The position numbers were made by a program, and so were the translations under genes. From Akkermansiaceae bacterium (GTDB lineage: Bacteria > Verrucomicrobiota > Verrucomicrobiia > Verrucomicrobiales > Akkermansiaceae): a stretch of DNA of 58,417 nt. The notes beneath the pieces were generated by a model that did no database searches, was not told where the DNA came from, and was given only the letters and a program-made list of their open reading frames with translations. Location of the stretch: NCBI GenBank assembly GCA_025363295.1, contig JANYEC010000095.1, forward strand, positions 1 to 58,417. The letters run 5' to 3'. Position 1 is the stretch's first letter, and every line of letters starts with the position of its first letter. Shown piece after piece: positions 48,858 to 57,601 of this stretch.

Positions 48858-49580
48858 TCACGAAATTTCACGGCCAGACACGTTGCTCAGTCCGAGCGAA
48901 TCCAGTTCGGCGTATGTTTTGCGCAACCATACTTTCACCCGTTGCCGATCTAGCAGACCGAGGAGCTGATTGCCGTCTTCGGCCGCGTGGATCGCCGCCC
49001 AGAAACTGGAATTCGAATGGTCCACTTGGCGCATCGAACCTTCATGGAGCTTCGGCAGCTCGATGATTTTCGCACCCAGTTCCATGGCACGGGCCTTTTG
49101 AGGCGACGCATGGAACGCATCGAAGCGGGCACCCCGACCGTGATTGAGCACCACCACATAGCGGGCTTCGGTTTTGAACTCCTCAAGCAGTCGGCCTAAC
49201 ATCGCCAGCGAGTCCCGGCCATCGTCGAGGATATGCCAGCAGTTCACCATCACACCGGCATCTCGAAAAAGCTCTAACACACCGGTATCGTCCATCCAAC
49301 CACGCAGCGAGGTGCTGCTTTGCGCGGCAAGGTCCACCAAGACTTGGACGCCATTTCCTTGGAGCGCGGCTTCCGCGAGACGGTCCAGACTTTGGAAATC
49401 TTCTAGCCCCACATGCTCGGTAAACGCTTGATAGAAACGCATGAAAGAACCGTGCGACCGGTCTGAGTCAAATCCTTGGAATGGGATGTTCCGGTCGATA
49501 CAATACTGGGCAAACACCCGTGACATCACTGACTTGCCTACTCCACCTTTTTCGCCGCCTATCAAATGCACTTGATTCAT
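48858..49580 (-). CDS. ParA/TraL-like P-loop ATPase
   Basis: The 240-residue protein begins MNQVHLIGGEKGGVGKS, a deviant Walker A with K11 and GGVGKS (residues 12-17), and continues ARxxxQYCIDRNIPFQGFDSDRSHGSF. It thus resembles MinD/ParA ATPases and especially the plasmid TraL type. A Walker B-like LVDLAAQSS follows near 97. No ParB, parS or conjugation genes are nearby. It may be a chromosomal relative with a positioning role. A start 12 codons earlier is possible but less likely. Confidence 0.72.
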   Translation of the reverse strand: MNQVHLIGGEKGGVGKSVMSRVFAQYCIDRNIPFQGFDSDRSHGSFMRFYQAFTEHVGLEDFQSLDRLAEAALQGNGVQVLVDLAAQSSTSLRGWMDDTGVLELFRDAGVMVNCWHILDDGRDSLAMLGRLLEEFKTEARYVVVLNHGRGARFDAFHASPQKARAMELGAKIIELPKLHEGSMRQVDHSNSSFWAAIHAAEDGNQLLGLLDRQRVKVWLRKTYAELDSLGLSNVSGREIS

Positions 49581-49632
49581 CGGCAGCGGAGGTAACAGTT
49601 TCGGCCAGCATGGCAAAGCGCGATTTCAGTGA

Positions 49633-50703
49633 TCAATAATTCGCCACAGGACTGTTGCCTGGATCGGTCTGGTTTTCAGGGACTTCTGCCGCCAGCACGG
49701 CGAGCGAATCGCAGGTTTTCTGCCATTTTTCCTCGGACCACGCGAGGGGAGAATACAGTTTGCGACGGAAGCCTTCCACTCGGTCACGCGCTTCCTCTGT
49801 CATCCAATGCGGCAGTTCGGCGATGGCAGTGGCGGCGAGTTCCGCAGTATCGTTGCGGTGGCAAATGAGTGCGAGGTCGTTTCCGGCTTCAATGGCGAGT
49901 TTCACATCCGGGCCGCGACCATAGCGGCGGGTGATTGCGCCCATGTCGAGATCGTCCGTTAGAACAAGGTGCCGGTCGAAGCCAAGCTGATCCCGCAGGA
50001 AGCGCCGGATGATACGAGGCGAAAGCGATGCCGGGAAATCTGGATCAATGTTAGGAAATTCCACATGCGCAAGCATGATCGCATCTAACTCTGGCATCAG
50101 CGCGGTGTAGGGAATGACATCCTCTCGCAAGAGTTCCTCAATCGTCGCCGGTGACGAAGGTAAATCGTGATGCGGGTCAGACTGAGCCCGGCCACAGGCG
50201 GGAAAATGTTTCGCACAGCCGGCGATGGAGCGTTTCCTCATCCAGCGATTCCAATGACCGGCGTAAGAGATCACCCGTTGCGCATCGCGCCCCCAGCAGC
50301 GGCCGCGCAAGGCATTCTGCGCTTCTGGGAAATGATCGAGATCCAAGACAGGGGCAAAGTTAAGATTGAAACCCAGCATACGCAGCAGTTCGCCCGTTAG
50401 AACTGCGGCATCCGCAATTTTTCCCATATCTCCTAATGCTGCAAGCGCGGGCGCAGAGGGTGCCGCCGGGGCGATTTCCTTGGTCCGCGTGACTCGACCG
50501 CCTTCCTGATCGATAGAAATGATTGGTAGCTCCGACGAAAGATCGCGAAGGTCATCGGTGAGTTTACGCGTTTGTTGCGCGGTAACGATGTTCCTCGTGA
50601 AGAGAATGTATCCCGCCGGCTGCAGTTTGCGAAAAAGCGCGGCCTCATCCCGGCTGAGTTCCGGGCCAGCAATCCCAAGCACGAGTAGTGAACCATCCAT
50701 CAT
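49633..50703 (-). CDS. nagZ: Glycoside hydrolase family 3 beta-N-acetylhexosaminidase
   Basis: The 356-residue cytoplasmic-type enzyme trims N-acetylglucosamine from peptidoglycan recycling products. It has SIDQEGGRVTRTKEIAPAAPSA and the KHFPACGRAQSDPHHDLP loop (catalytic His), where most members have KHFPGHG. The nucleophile Asp lies in LVLTDDLDMGAIT. The ACG replacing GHG in the loop is unusual, but both catalytic residues look present. It is a single gene 52 bases upstream of the ATPase gene on the same strand. Confidence 0.9.
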   Translation of the reverse strand: MMDGSLLVLGIAGPELSRDEAALFRKLQPAGYILFTRNIVTAQQTRKLTDDLRDLSSELPIISIDQEGGRVTRTKEIAPAAPSAPALAALGDMGKIADAAVLTGELLRMLGFNLNFAPVLDLDHFPEAQNALRGRCWGRDAQRVISYAGHWNRWMRKRSIAGCAKHFPACGRAQSDPHHDLPSSPATIEELLREDVIPYTALMPELDAIMLAHVEFPNIDPDFPASLSPRIIRRFLRDQLGFDRHLVLTDDLDMGAITRRYGRGPDVKLAIEAGNDLALICHRNDTAELAATAIAELPHWMTEEARDRVEGFRRKLYSPLAWSEEKWQKTCDSLAVLAAEVPENQTDPGNSPVANY

Positions 50704-50757
50704 CGGCGTGATGCAAGCAGCTCACACCCCATTTGTCGATCACAGGAGCGACTTAAA

Positions 50758-52074
50758 TCATGCACGGATCAAAGGAAGTTTCGGATACATTGCGCCAAGG
50801 ATCGGCTTCATCGACGGGGCTTTAAGCCAATCATCTAACACTGTGCCGTAAACACTGCGGAAATCTACCGTGTGCTTGATGTCACCTTCTGATAGATCAG
50901 TGAGGCTCGGGTGCTTGCTATGGAGCCCTCCCTTGACTGATGGACCCGCGACGAAGAGGCAGGAGGCTTTACCGTGATCGGTGCCTGCGCTGGCGTTCTC
51001 TGAAACGCGGCGACCGAACTCGGAGAACGTCATCAGCACGACGCGCTTGTCGTTTCCTTGATCCTTGAGATCGGCGAAGAAGGACTTCAGCGCACTATCC
51101 ATCTGACCTAGCAGACGGTCGTGAGAATTGACCTGCTGGTTGTGAGTATCAAAGCCGCCGTGGCTCACATAATAAACGCGAGTCGGCATTCCACCCGCGA
51201 TCATACGGGCAACGAGGTTCAAGTTGCGCGAGAGAGGAGTGCCTTCATATTGCACAGAAGTGCGGTGCTTGGAGGCGAGTTCGAGGATGGTTTTAGAACT
51301 CACACGGGCATCGAGGGCGACGCGTTCGAGAAAAGCGAGATTACCTTCACCGGTGATGCCGCCGACTTTTCCGCCAGCGGGCATGGCGATAGACCCACCG
51401 TTGTTAGGCTCGTCGTGATCGTCGTCGTCAGGCTTGTTGAGATCGGCAAAAAATTCCTCAGCTTTGGCTTTATCTCCCCCGCCGTACATCCAGCGATAGA
51501 GCTCGGGTGAGCTCAAACAAACGCCGGGATTTTTCTCTGCCCCAAAGGCTTCAGGCTGGGTCTTGTTGAAACTGATTCCGACGGTGGGATCCGCCCCCGG
51601 ACAGGCATTGTCAAAGTAGCGGCCAAGCCAGCCAGTGGAGCTGTGATTACTAGTGTCTGCGGTTTCCCAGATGGAGGTGGAAACAAAATGCGAACGGTTA
51701 GGATTTGGATAACCGACACCTTGGACGATGCCAAGATTGCCTTCCTTGAACATCGAGCCGAGAAAAGGCATGGAGCCATTCAGTCCCACGTGGTCGCTAA
51801 GCTTGATGATTTCCTTTTCCTTTTTGGCGAGGCGCGGGCGGGCTTGGTGATAGGCATCGTCACCGAAAGGCACTAGCGTGTTCAGCCCGTCATTTCCTCC
51901 CGCGAGCTGCAGGACGACGAGGATCGTATCATCCTTGCCTGTGGTAGGCTGGATGGCGAGATCGCGTGCACCTTCATGGAGTTGGCCAAACGTGCGCTCG
52001 ATGAAGATCGGCACCGTCCAAGTCGCGGAGGCACCAAGCACGGTAGAACGTAGGAAATCGCGGCGAGTTTTCAT
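50758..52074 (-). CDS. DUF1501 family secreted protein (sulfatase-like), Tat substrate
   Basis: The 438-residue protein starts MKTRRDFLRSTVLGASATW, a twin-arginine signal, then VVLQLAGGNDGLNTLVPFGDDAYHQARP and GLNGSMPFLGSMF. A C-terminal half has VRVYYVSHGGFDTHNQQ and TFSEFGRRVSENASAGTDHGKA, the alkaline-phosphatase-superfamily-like DUF1501 pattern. It is paired with DUF1800 seven bases upstream in the transcript. The function is unknown. The pair is very common in Verrucomicrobiota and Planctomycetota. Confidence 0.93.
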   Translation of the reverse strand: MKTRRDFLRSTVLGASATWTVPIFIERTFGQLHEGARDLAIQPTTGKDDTILVVLQLAGGNDGLNTLVPFGDDAYHQARPRLAKKEKEIIKLSDHVGLNGSMPFLGSMFKEGNLGIVQGVGYPNPNRSHFVSTSIWETADTSNHSSTGWLGRYFDNACPGADPTVGISFNKTQPEAFGAEKNPGVCLSSPELYRWMYGGGDKAKAEEFFADLNKPDDDDHDEPNNGGSIAMPAGGKVGGITGEGNLAFLERVALDARVSSKTILELASKHRTSVQYEGTPLSRNLNLVARMIAGGMPTRVYYVSHGGFDTHNQQVNSHDRLLGQMDSALKSFFADLKDQGNDKRVVLMTFSEFGRRVSENASAGTDHGKASCLFVAGPSVKGGLHSKHPSLTDLSEGDIKHTVDFRSVYGTVLDDWLKAPSMKPILGAMYPKLPLIRA

Positions 52075-52081
52075 GACGGTA

Positions 52082-53665
52082 TTATGTTAGCTGATAGTAA
52101 GGTGTGCTGAGCATGAGGTGGCAGAGTTCGCCCACTTCTTTGTTCGTGAAGATCACGCCTTTTTTGGAAATCGCATATTCGAGAAACGAGCTGCGGACTT
52201 TTTCCGGCAGCGGATTTTGGAAGAAGCGGAAGATGAGGGCATCCACGAGATCGGCGGGGTTATCACGCTGCGCTCGAGGGGCGATTTTTTCGTAATCCGG
52301 ACCTTTCCAGCCGTAGCCCATATTTTGAGGAGCAGGTGCCATGCCTTTCATTTTCACCCGCTCGTCAGACGTGAATTGTTGCATTTCCCCAGCGCCTTTC
52401 GTGAGAAAGCCGGCGAGGTTGTAGCGAGTGAGAAGAGTGTTAGTATTGATCCAAGCTTGGCCCCAGTCCCATCCGGCGACGTTTGGGGGCATGAAGAGAA
52501 TCTGGCCGAGTTGTTGCTGGGCGGTGATGGGAAATCCGAAGGGGGGGCTTGTAATCTCTAGCTGTTTGAGAAGCTCAATCAGATATTGGATGGGAGATTT
52601 GATCTGCGAGCGCATCGCGGATTCGGAATAGAATTCTTTTGATAGAAATATCTCACGCAGCAGAGTGCCGATTTTGAAATCCGACTTTTGAAAGCCCACT
52701 GAAAGCGCATCAACTGCAGATTCGGAAGGCTTTTCATAAACGAAGAATTCCCAAAGTTTCCTCACCATGAACCGGGCGCACTCCTTCTTTTCAAAGATCA
52801 GATTAATCACATCGCTACCGGTAAATGGCCCGGTTTTCCCGAAGACGATCTTATTCGTTTCGTCCCATTGGCGGTCGTTGTGGGTGACCTTACCGTTCAT
52901 CCGGTTGAGTCGATAGCCGGTAAAAGCACGGGCGGCTTCGCGGATGTCTTGTTCGGTGTAATTACCTTCACCCAGGGTAAAAAGTTCCATCACCTCACGG
53001 GCGAAGTTTTCGTTAGGTTGGCCTTTTTTCGAACTCTCGGTATCGAGATAAAGCAGCATCGCAGGATCTAGCAGCATCGCCTGAGTTAGATCTTTAAAGC
53101 TGCCAAATGCCTGGTGCCGAAAAAGCTCGTTCTGACGCATCAGCAGCACCGGTTGTTTGACCTTCTGAATGGAGGTGGCGAAATGGTCATGCCAGAAAAG
53201 CGTCATTTTTTCACGTAGCGGAGCGCTGGTTTTGAGCATCCTCCGGAACCACCAACCCTGACCATCCAGCGCGTGTTCGCGGTTGATTTTTTGAATTTCC
53301 TTGAAGGCTTCGCGGCGCCGGCTCTCCGCTTGCTCCGGCGGCAGGTCACGCATGGCTTTCTGCGAGGCGCGGAATTGCTGAGTACGATCGCGCATCTCCG
53401 CGAGGGCCTGCTCGTCAGTGCTCCAAGCTGGCAGCGGAAACGCATCCATCGGCTCCGTCGGCGAGATGACGGAATCGACCGCTTTTTCGCGCCCGAGCGC
53501 ATGGAAGCTCTTAAGCTCATCAGGGCTACCGCCGAAACCCGCCCGGTTGAGCAGATGAGCGGCTTCAAAAATGGTCCAAGATGAATCAGCTTGTGGGAGC
53601 ATGGCAATCGAAGAAACCCCCGCAAGTGGGGGAAGTTTCGCATACTGCGGTATTTTCAAATCCAT
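52082..53665 (-). CDS. DUF1800 family protein
   Basis: The 527-residue protein has the family opening AAHLLNRAGFGGSPDELKSF, GWWFRRMLKTSAPLREKMTLFWHDHFATS, and RQNELFRHQAFGSFKDL. It also has NENFAREVMELFTLGEGNYTEQDIREAARAFTGY and the closing NVAGWDWGQAWINTNTLLTRYNL. It is exported or periplasmic in many relatives, although here no convincing signal peptide is seen near the ATG at 53665. An earlier in-frame start would overlap the divergent U32 gene. It is encoded before its partner DUF1501. Confidence 0.92.
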   Translation of the reverse strand: MDLKIPQYAKLPPLAGVSSIAMLPQADSSWTIFEAAHLLNRAGFGGSPDELKSFHALGREKAVDSVISPTEPMDAFPLPAWSTDEQALAEMRDRTQQFRASQKAMRDLPPEQAESRRREAFKEIQKINREHALDGQGWWFRRMLKTSAPLREKMTLFWHDHFATSIQKVKQPVLLMRQNELFRHQAFGSFKDLTQAMLLDPAMLLYLDTESSKKGQPNENFAREVMELFTLGEGNYTEQDIREAARAFTGYRLNRMNGKVTHNDRQWDETNKIVFGKTGPFTGSDVINLIFEKKECARFMVRKLWEFFVYEKPSESAVDALSVGFQKSDFKIGTLLREIFLSKEFYSESAMRSQIKSPIQYLIELLKQLEITSPPFGFPITAQQQLGQILFMPPNVAGWDWGQAWINTNTLLTRYNLAGFLTKGAGEMQQFTSDERVKMKGMAPAPQNMGYGWKGPDYEKIAPRAQRDNPADLVDALIFRFFQNPLPEKVRSSFLEYAISKKGVIFTNKEVGELCHLMLSTPYYQLT

Positions 53666-53717
53666 ACCTGCGGATTCTCTGCTGTCTCTCGATTCGTTCC
53701 CATGCTTGATTCCCCGC

Positions 53718-56216
53718 ATGCCAGTATTTGCGACCGATCCGACTCCCGAACTCCTTTCCCCAGCCGGAAATTGGGACTGCGCTCGTGCAGCGGTGGCGGC
53801 GGGCGCGGATGCAATCTACTTCGGGCTGCCAAAATTTAATGCCCGGCTGCGCGCTGACAATTTCATCGAAGCAGACCTTGAGGAACTGATAGAATTTCTC
53901 CATCGCCACGGGGTGAAAGGATTCGTGGCGATGAACACGCTCATTTTCACCAGTGAAATGAAAGCCGCCGAGGCGCAGTTGCGCAAAATCGCCGCTGCTG
54001 GAGTGGATGCGCTCATTATCCAAGATCTCGGCCTCGCTAAGCTGGCCCGTGAAGTCGCGCCGAATGTCGAGCTCCACGCCTCCACCCAGATGACGATCAC
54101 CTCGCCGGAAGGGTTGGCATTCATCGAAACCCTTTTCCCGCTCGAGCGCGCCGTGCTCGCCCGTGAACTTTCTATCAAGGAAATCGAACGCTTCCATTCC
54201 CTGAACACCAAGCACCTTAAATTGAAAACTCCGTTAGAAGTTTTCGTGCATGGTGCTCTCTGTGTCGCTTATTCCGGCCAATGCCTCACGAGCGAATCGT
54301 TAGGTCAGCGTAGCGCGAATCGTGGCGAATGCGCCCAAGCCTGCCGCATGCCGTATGAAATCGTTGTCGATGGGGAAACCCGCGACCTCGGCGCAGTCCG
54401 TTATCTTCTCAGCCCGCAAGATCTTGCAGCCGCCGACCTCATCCCCGATCTCGTTAGAGCTGGCGTGAGATCCTTCAAAATCGAAGGCCGTCTTAAATCG
54501 CCCGAATACGTCTCTGCTGTCACCCGCGTCTATCGGAAAGCTCTCGATGCGGCAATCGCCCACGAGGAATCCCCCATCACCGCCACCGACCGCTATGAGC
54601 TGGAGATGACCTTCTCTCGCGGCCTCAGCACCGGTTGGTTCTCGGGAACGAATCACCCCTATCTCACCCACGGAAAATTTGGTAAAAAGCGTGGCCCGCT
54701 GTTAGGAGAAATCACCGACTGCGGCCCAGGATGGATTCGTTTGGGAAAACTAACTGGCGTCCCCTTCTCCGCCGGTGATGGTGTCGTTTTCGATGCAGGA
54801 GAAAACCGCGACCTCGAACAAGGCGCGCGCATCTGGGTGATCGAGGGGGACCGCCTCATCTTCCACCTCACCTACAGCGGCATCAACTTCGACCGTATCA
54901 AACCCGGGCAAACCCTCTACAAAACCTCCGATCCCAAGCTCGACTCTGAGCTCCGCCGCTTCTGGCAGAATACCCGCCCGATTGAGAAAAAGTCAGTCAT
55001 TCACCTCATCGTCACCGGTAAACCCGGAGAGCCAATTACGGTCGCGGCGGCCTATAACAGTCGCACGTTTTCAGAGTCATCGCCCATGCCTTTGTCGGAG
55101 GCTGAGAAACACCCGTTAGGAACGGAAAAACTCGCGGAACAACTCGGCCGCCTCGGCGATTCCTCCTTCGAACTCGGCACGCTTGACAACCAGCTCCAAG
55201 GAAATTGCCACATCGCCGTCTCCGCTTTGAACCAACTCCGCCGCGCACTCGTGAAGCAGTTGGAAGACGCCGCGGCCATTAAGCCACAGCGCCCGCAAAT
55301 CACCACCACCTATTACGACCTTCTTCCCTCAATGTTCGATGTTGAGCGTTCGGAGTTAGATGCTCCCCATCTATCCGTTCTCTGCCGCACCACCGGCCAA
55401 CTCACCGCCGCCATTGAATGCGATGTGGAAACCCTCTATTGCGACTTCGAAGATCCGCGCCGCTACAAGGACGCCGTCGCCCTCTTCCGATCCAAAATCC
55501 AAAATCCAAAATCCAAAATTTTTCTCGCAACTCCGAGAATCCTCAAGCCCGGAGAAACCGGTTACCTGAAGCTCATCGAAAAAGCCGCGCCGGATGGACT
55601 GCTACTCAGAAATCTAGCGGCTCTTCATTTCTACAAAGATCGCCACGACCTGAAAAAAATCGGCGACTTCTCGCTCAACGTCGCCAACCCGATCACCGCG
55701 AAACTTCTCATGGAAAACGCGGCGCTCGATCACCTCACCATTTCCTATGATCTCAATATCGGCCAAGTGCTCGAACTGCTCCACAGCGCGCCACCCCAGT
55801 GGTTCGAGCTAACACTTCACCAGCACATGCCGATGTTTCACATGGAGCACTGCGTTTTCTGCACCTTCCTCAGCAGCGGCACCACCTACAAAGACTGCGG
55901 CCGTCCTTGTGAAACCCACGTCGTCCACCTGCGCGATCGCGTCGGCCAACTCCACCGCCTGCAGGCCGACGTCGGCTGCCGCAACACGCTCTTCAACGGC
56001 AAAGCCCAAACCGGTGCCCGTTACTACGAACACCTTCGTAACACTGGTCTTTCGCGTTTTCGCGTCGAGCTGCTAGATGAAGCTGAAGACGCCGCGAAAA
56101 CCATTCACGCCTATCAGAATCTACTCAGCGGAAAATCTGATGCGTTCAAACTGCTCGATCAAGTTCAAGCCCTCGAAAAACTCGGCGTCACCGAAGGCAC
56201 GTTAGCGGAGAAGTGA
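53718..56216 (+). CDS. rlhA: U32-family peptidase-like protein, RlhA type (23S rRNA hydroxylation)
   Basis: The 832-residue protein opens LLSPAGNWDCARAAVAAGADAIYFGL and has the U32 signature GQCLTSESLGQRSANRGECAQACRMPYEI. A late cysteine-rich block MEHCVFCTFLSSGTTYKDCGRPCE provides the probable Fe-S ligands. This large architecture matches RlhA, which hydroxylates C2501 of 23S rRNA. YhbU/YegQ-like relatives are smaller. A 28-base heptamer tandem repeat (55491-55518) encodes the linker RSKIQNPKSKI. The ATG at 53718 fits; the frame is open upstream but without family match. Confidence 0.87.
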   Translation: MPVFATDPTPELLSPAGNWDCARAAVAAGADAIYFGLPKFNARLRADNFIEADLEELIEFLHRHGVKGFVAMNTLIFTSEMKAAEAQLRKIAAAGVDALIIQDLGLAKLAREVAPNVELHASTQMTITSPEGLAFIETLFPLERAVLARELSIKEIERFHSLNTKHLKLKTPLEVFVHGALCVAYSGQCLTSESLGQRSANRGECAQACRMPYEIVVDGETRDLGAVRYLLSPQDLAAADLIPDLVRAGVRSFKIEGRLKSPEYVSAVTRVYRKALDAAIAHEESPITATDRYELEMTFSRGLSTGWFSGTNHPYLTHGKFGKKRGPLLGEITDCGPGWIRLGKLTGVPFSAGDGVVFDAGENRDLEQGARIWVIEGDRLIFHLTYSGINFDRIKPGQTLYKTSDPKLDSELRRFWQNTRPIEKKSVIHLIVTGKPGEPITVAAAYNSRTFSESSPMPLSEAEKHPLGTEKLAEQLGRLGDSSFELGTLDNQLQGNCHIAVSALNQLRRALVKQLEDAAAIKPQRPQITTTYYDLLPSMFDVERSELDAPHLSVLCRTTGQLTAAIECDVETLYCDFEDPRRYKDAVALFRSKIQNPKSKIFLATPRILKPGETGYLKLIEKAAPDGLLLRNLAALHFYKDRHDLKKIGDFSLNVANPITAKLLMENAALDHLTISYDLNIGQVLELLHSAPPQWFELTLHQHMPMFHMEHCVFCTFLSSGTTYKDCGRPCETHVVHLRDRVGQLHRLQADVGCRNTLFNGKAQTGARYYEHLRNTGLSRFRVELLDEAEDAAKTIHAYQNLLSGKSDAFKLLDQVQALEKLGVTEGTLAEK
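55491..55518 (+). repeat. Four tandem TCCAAAA heptamers inside the U32 gene
   Basis: TCCAAAA is repeated four times without error and flows into AATTTTT. Seven is not a multiple of three, so gain or loss of one unit would shift the reading frame. It lies about two-thirds of the way into the gene. Confidence 0.9.
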
Positions 56217-56240
56217 AAATGGCAAGACTGCATGTGGTTT

Positions 56241-56288
56241 TGGCGTCTCGCCGAAACGATCCTCTTTTGCCGCTGCGGCGAGACGCCA
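56241..56288. repeat. 13-base perfect inverted repeat after the U32 gene
   Basis: TGGCGTCTCGCCG (56241-56253) and CGGCGAGACGCCA (56276-56288) are exact reverse complements with a 22-base spacer, in the 217-base gap. GGCGAGACGCC-type palindromes recur in some Verrucomicrobiota, so it may be a dispersed repeat that also ends the U32 transcript. Confidence 0.75.
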
Positions 56289-56414
56289 CAATCAGGTCCG
56301 CACGCCCTGCTACTTTCTTCCGTCCATGTGCTCCACGAATCTGGCACAAAAATTACCTGATTGAAAACACCCGCAGCCACCGCCCTGCGGAAAATTTGAC
56401 ACCACGAATTTGAA

Positions 56415-56432
56415 ATGCTGTTTTTCCAGCAT
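56415..56432 (+). promoter_or_regulatory. Hairpin abutting the start codon of the lipoprotein gene
   Basis: ATGCTG (56415-56420) pairs with CAGCAT (56427-56432), ending two bases before the ATG at 56434. It would cover the ribosome-binding region and could act as a thermosensor-like or translational control hairpin. Six pairs is a weak stem. Confidence 0.4.
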
Positions 56433-56433
56433 C

Positions 56434-57207
56434 ATGAAACACAAGATCTTGCTTTCGCTCGGAGCCCTGCTCACCGCTCTATTGATCAACTCATGTGCCA
56501 GCCACGCCGGCGGCTCTTATTCGGGTGCCACGGCATCCCGTGACTTCGCGCCTGCCACGAAGAATCTAGCAGAACGCCCCGGCCTCGCCACCGGTTGGGG
56601 GGATGAGAAAAAATCCGAACTTTCGCAAGGCACGTTTGTCCGCGCTTCGTCAAAGCCCGCCGGGAGTGATGCGGTTTATTACAACGACCCGACAGGCATC
56701 GAAGCCATGGCCCGCAACAAGGAGCGCGTGGTCCCATTACAAACCGCCGCTGGCGGCGTCGTCGAATGGGGGGTGAAAGGCGACATCGGATTTCTCCCAA
56801 CTTATAAAGGAGACGGAAACCGGCGCCTCGTCGCGGGGCAGAAAGGCAGCACTTATTCGATCCTTGTGAAAAATCGTTGCCGGAGTTCGTTAGAGATCGT
56901 TGCCAGCGTGGACGGTCTCAGCGTGCAGGACGGCCAGCCAGCCTCATTCTCGAAACGCGGCTACATCGTGGAAGCCGGAAAATCCCTTGAAATCGAAGGC
57001 TTTCGCACCAGCTATAGCCACGTCGCTGCATTTAAGTTTGCCAGTGTCTCGAATTCCTACGCAAACATGCGCCACGGCGACACCCGCAACGTCGGCGTCA
57101 TCGGCATTGCTGTCTTTACCCAAAAGAATGTAAATCCCTGGACTTGGATGCCCGACGAAGTGAGGCGCAGGGAAACCGCCCAACCATTCGCTACCCCACC
57201 GAGATAA
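56434..57207 (+). CDS. Predicted lipoprotein of unknown function
   Basis: The 257-residue protein has a lipoprotein signal with a lipobox-like INSC (MKHKILLSLGALLTALLINSCAS). The mature part has a beta-rich domain from about 100: FLPTYKGDGNRRLVAGQKGSTYSILVKN, then VVASVDGLSVQDGQPASFSKRGYIV and AVFTQKNVNPW. The stretch SLEIVASVDGLSVQDG resembles the copper/NPCBM-like or DUF4384-type fold, but I cannot assign it. It is a single gene with no close neighbour on either side. Confidence 0.65.
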   Translation: MKHKILLSLGALLTALLINSCASHAGGSYSGATASRDFAPATKNLAERPGLATGWGDEKKSELSQGTFVRASSKPAGSDAVYYNDPTGIEAMARNKERVVPLQTAAGGVVEWGVKGDIGFLPTYKGDGNRRLVAGQKGSTYSILVKNRCRSSLEIVASVDGLSVQDGQPASFSKRGYIVEAGKSLEIEGFRTSYSHVAAFKFASVSNSYANMRHGDTRNVGVIGIAVFTQKNVNPWTWMPDEVRRRETAQPFATPPR

Positions 57208-57292
57208 GGAGGCCGATCTAACTTCATTGAAATGCCGCCGGGGGATGGGTATTAAAAACTAACAGCATCCGACAAGGTCGTGCGATTGATGT

Positions 57293-57598
57293 TTACTGGC
57301 TCATCTCTCGCCTTTGTAGATAATCGTAAAGTTTTGCAGCTCCAAATAAAACCAATGCGGGTGGCGTCAATGCTGAAAGGATGCGGACTTGCGTGACTAA
57401 GATCGCACGCACCGGAAGCCGATGCAAAAGGTAGCCGACAGCAACAGCTCCGATCACCGATGTTGTCGGAGATTTGCGAATTTGATTTTCGCACTTCTGA
57501 TAGCGACGTTGGATGCCATCACGCACATGACACAACGAATCATTGACCATTTCCTCAATGGGGATTGGTGCGGCTTGATGGTTAGATACTTCATTCAT
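57293..57598 (-). CDS. Small membrane protein of unknown function
   Basis: The 101-residue protein has one or two helices around SVIGAVAVGYLLHRLPVRAILVTQVRILSALTPPALVLFG, with a charged N-terminal half (RDGIQRRYQKCENQIRKSP). Pieces of this kind often accompany DUF883/YqjD-like proteins. It starts three bases after the upstream gene's stop on the same strand, so the two form a unit. Confidence 0.6.
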   Translation of the reverse strand: MNEVSNHQAAPIPIEEMVNDSLCHVRDGIQRRYQKCENQIRKSPTTSVIGAVAVGYLLHRLPVRAILVTQVRILSALTPPALVLFGAAKLYDYLQRREMSQ

Positions 57599-57601
57599 AT
57601 A

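Noticed and set aside
53571..53717. Longer N-terminus for the U32 protein.
   Set aside because: The added 49 residues do not match the family and would overlap the start of the divergent DUF1800 gene.
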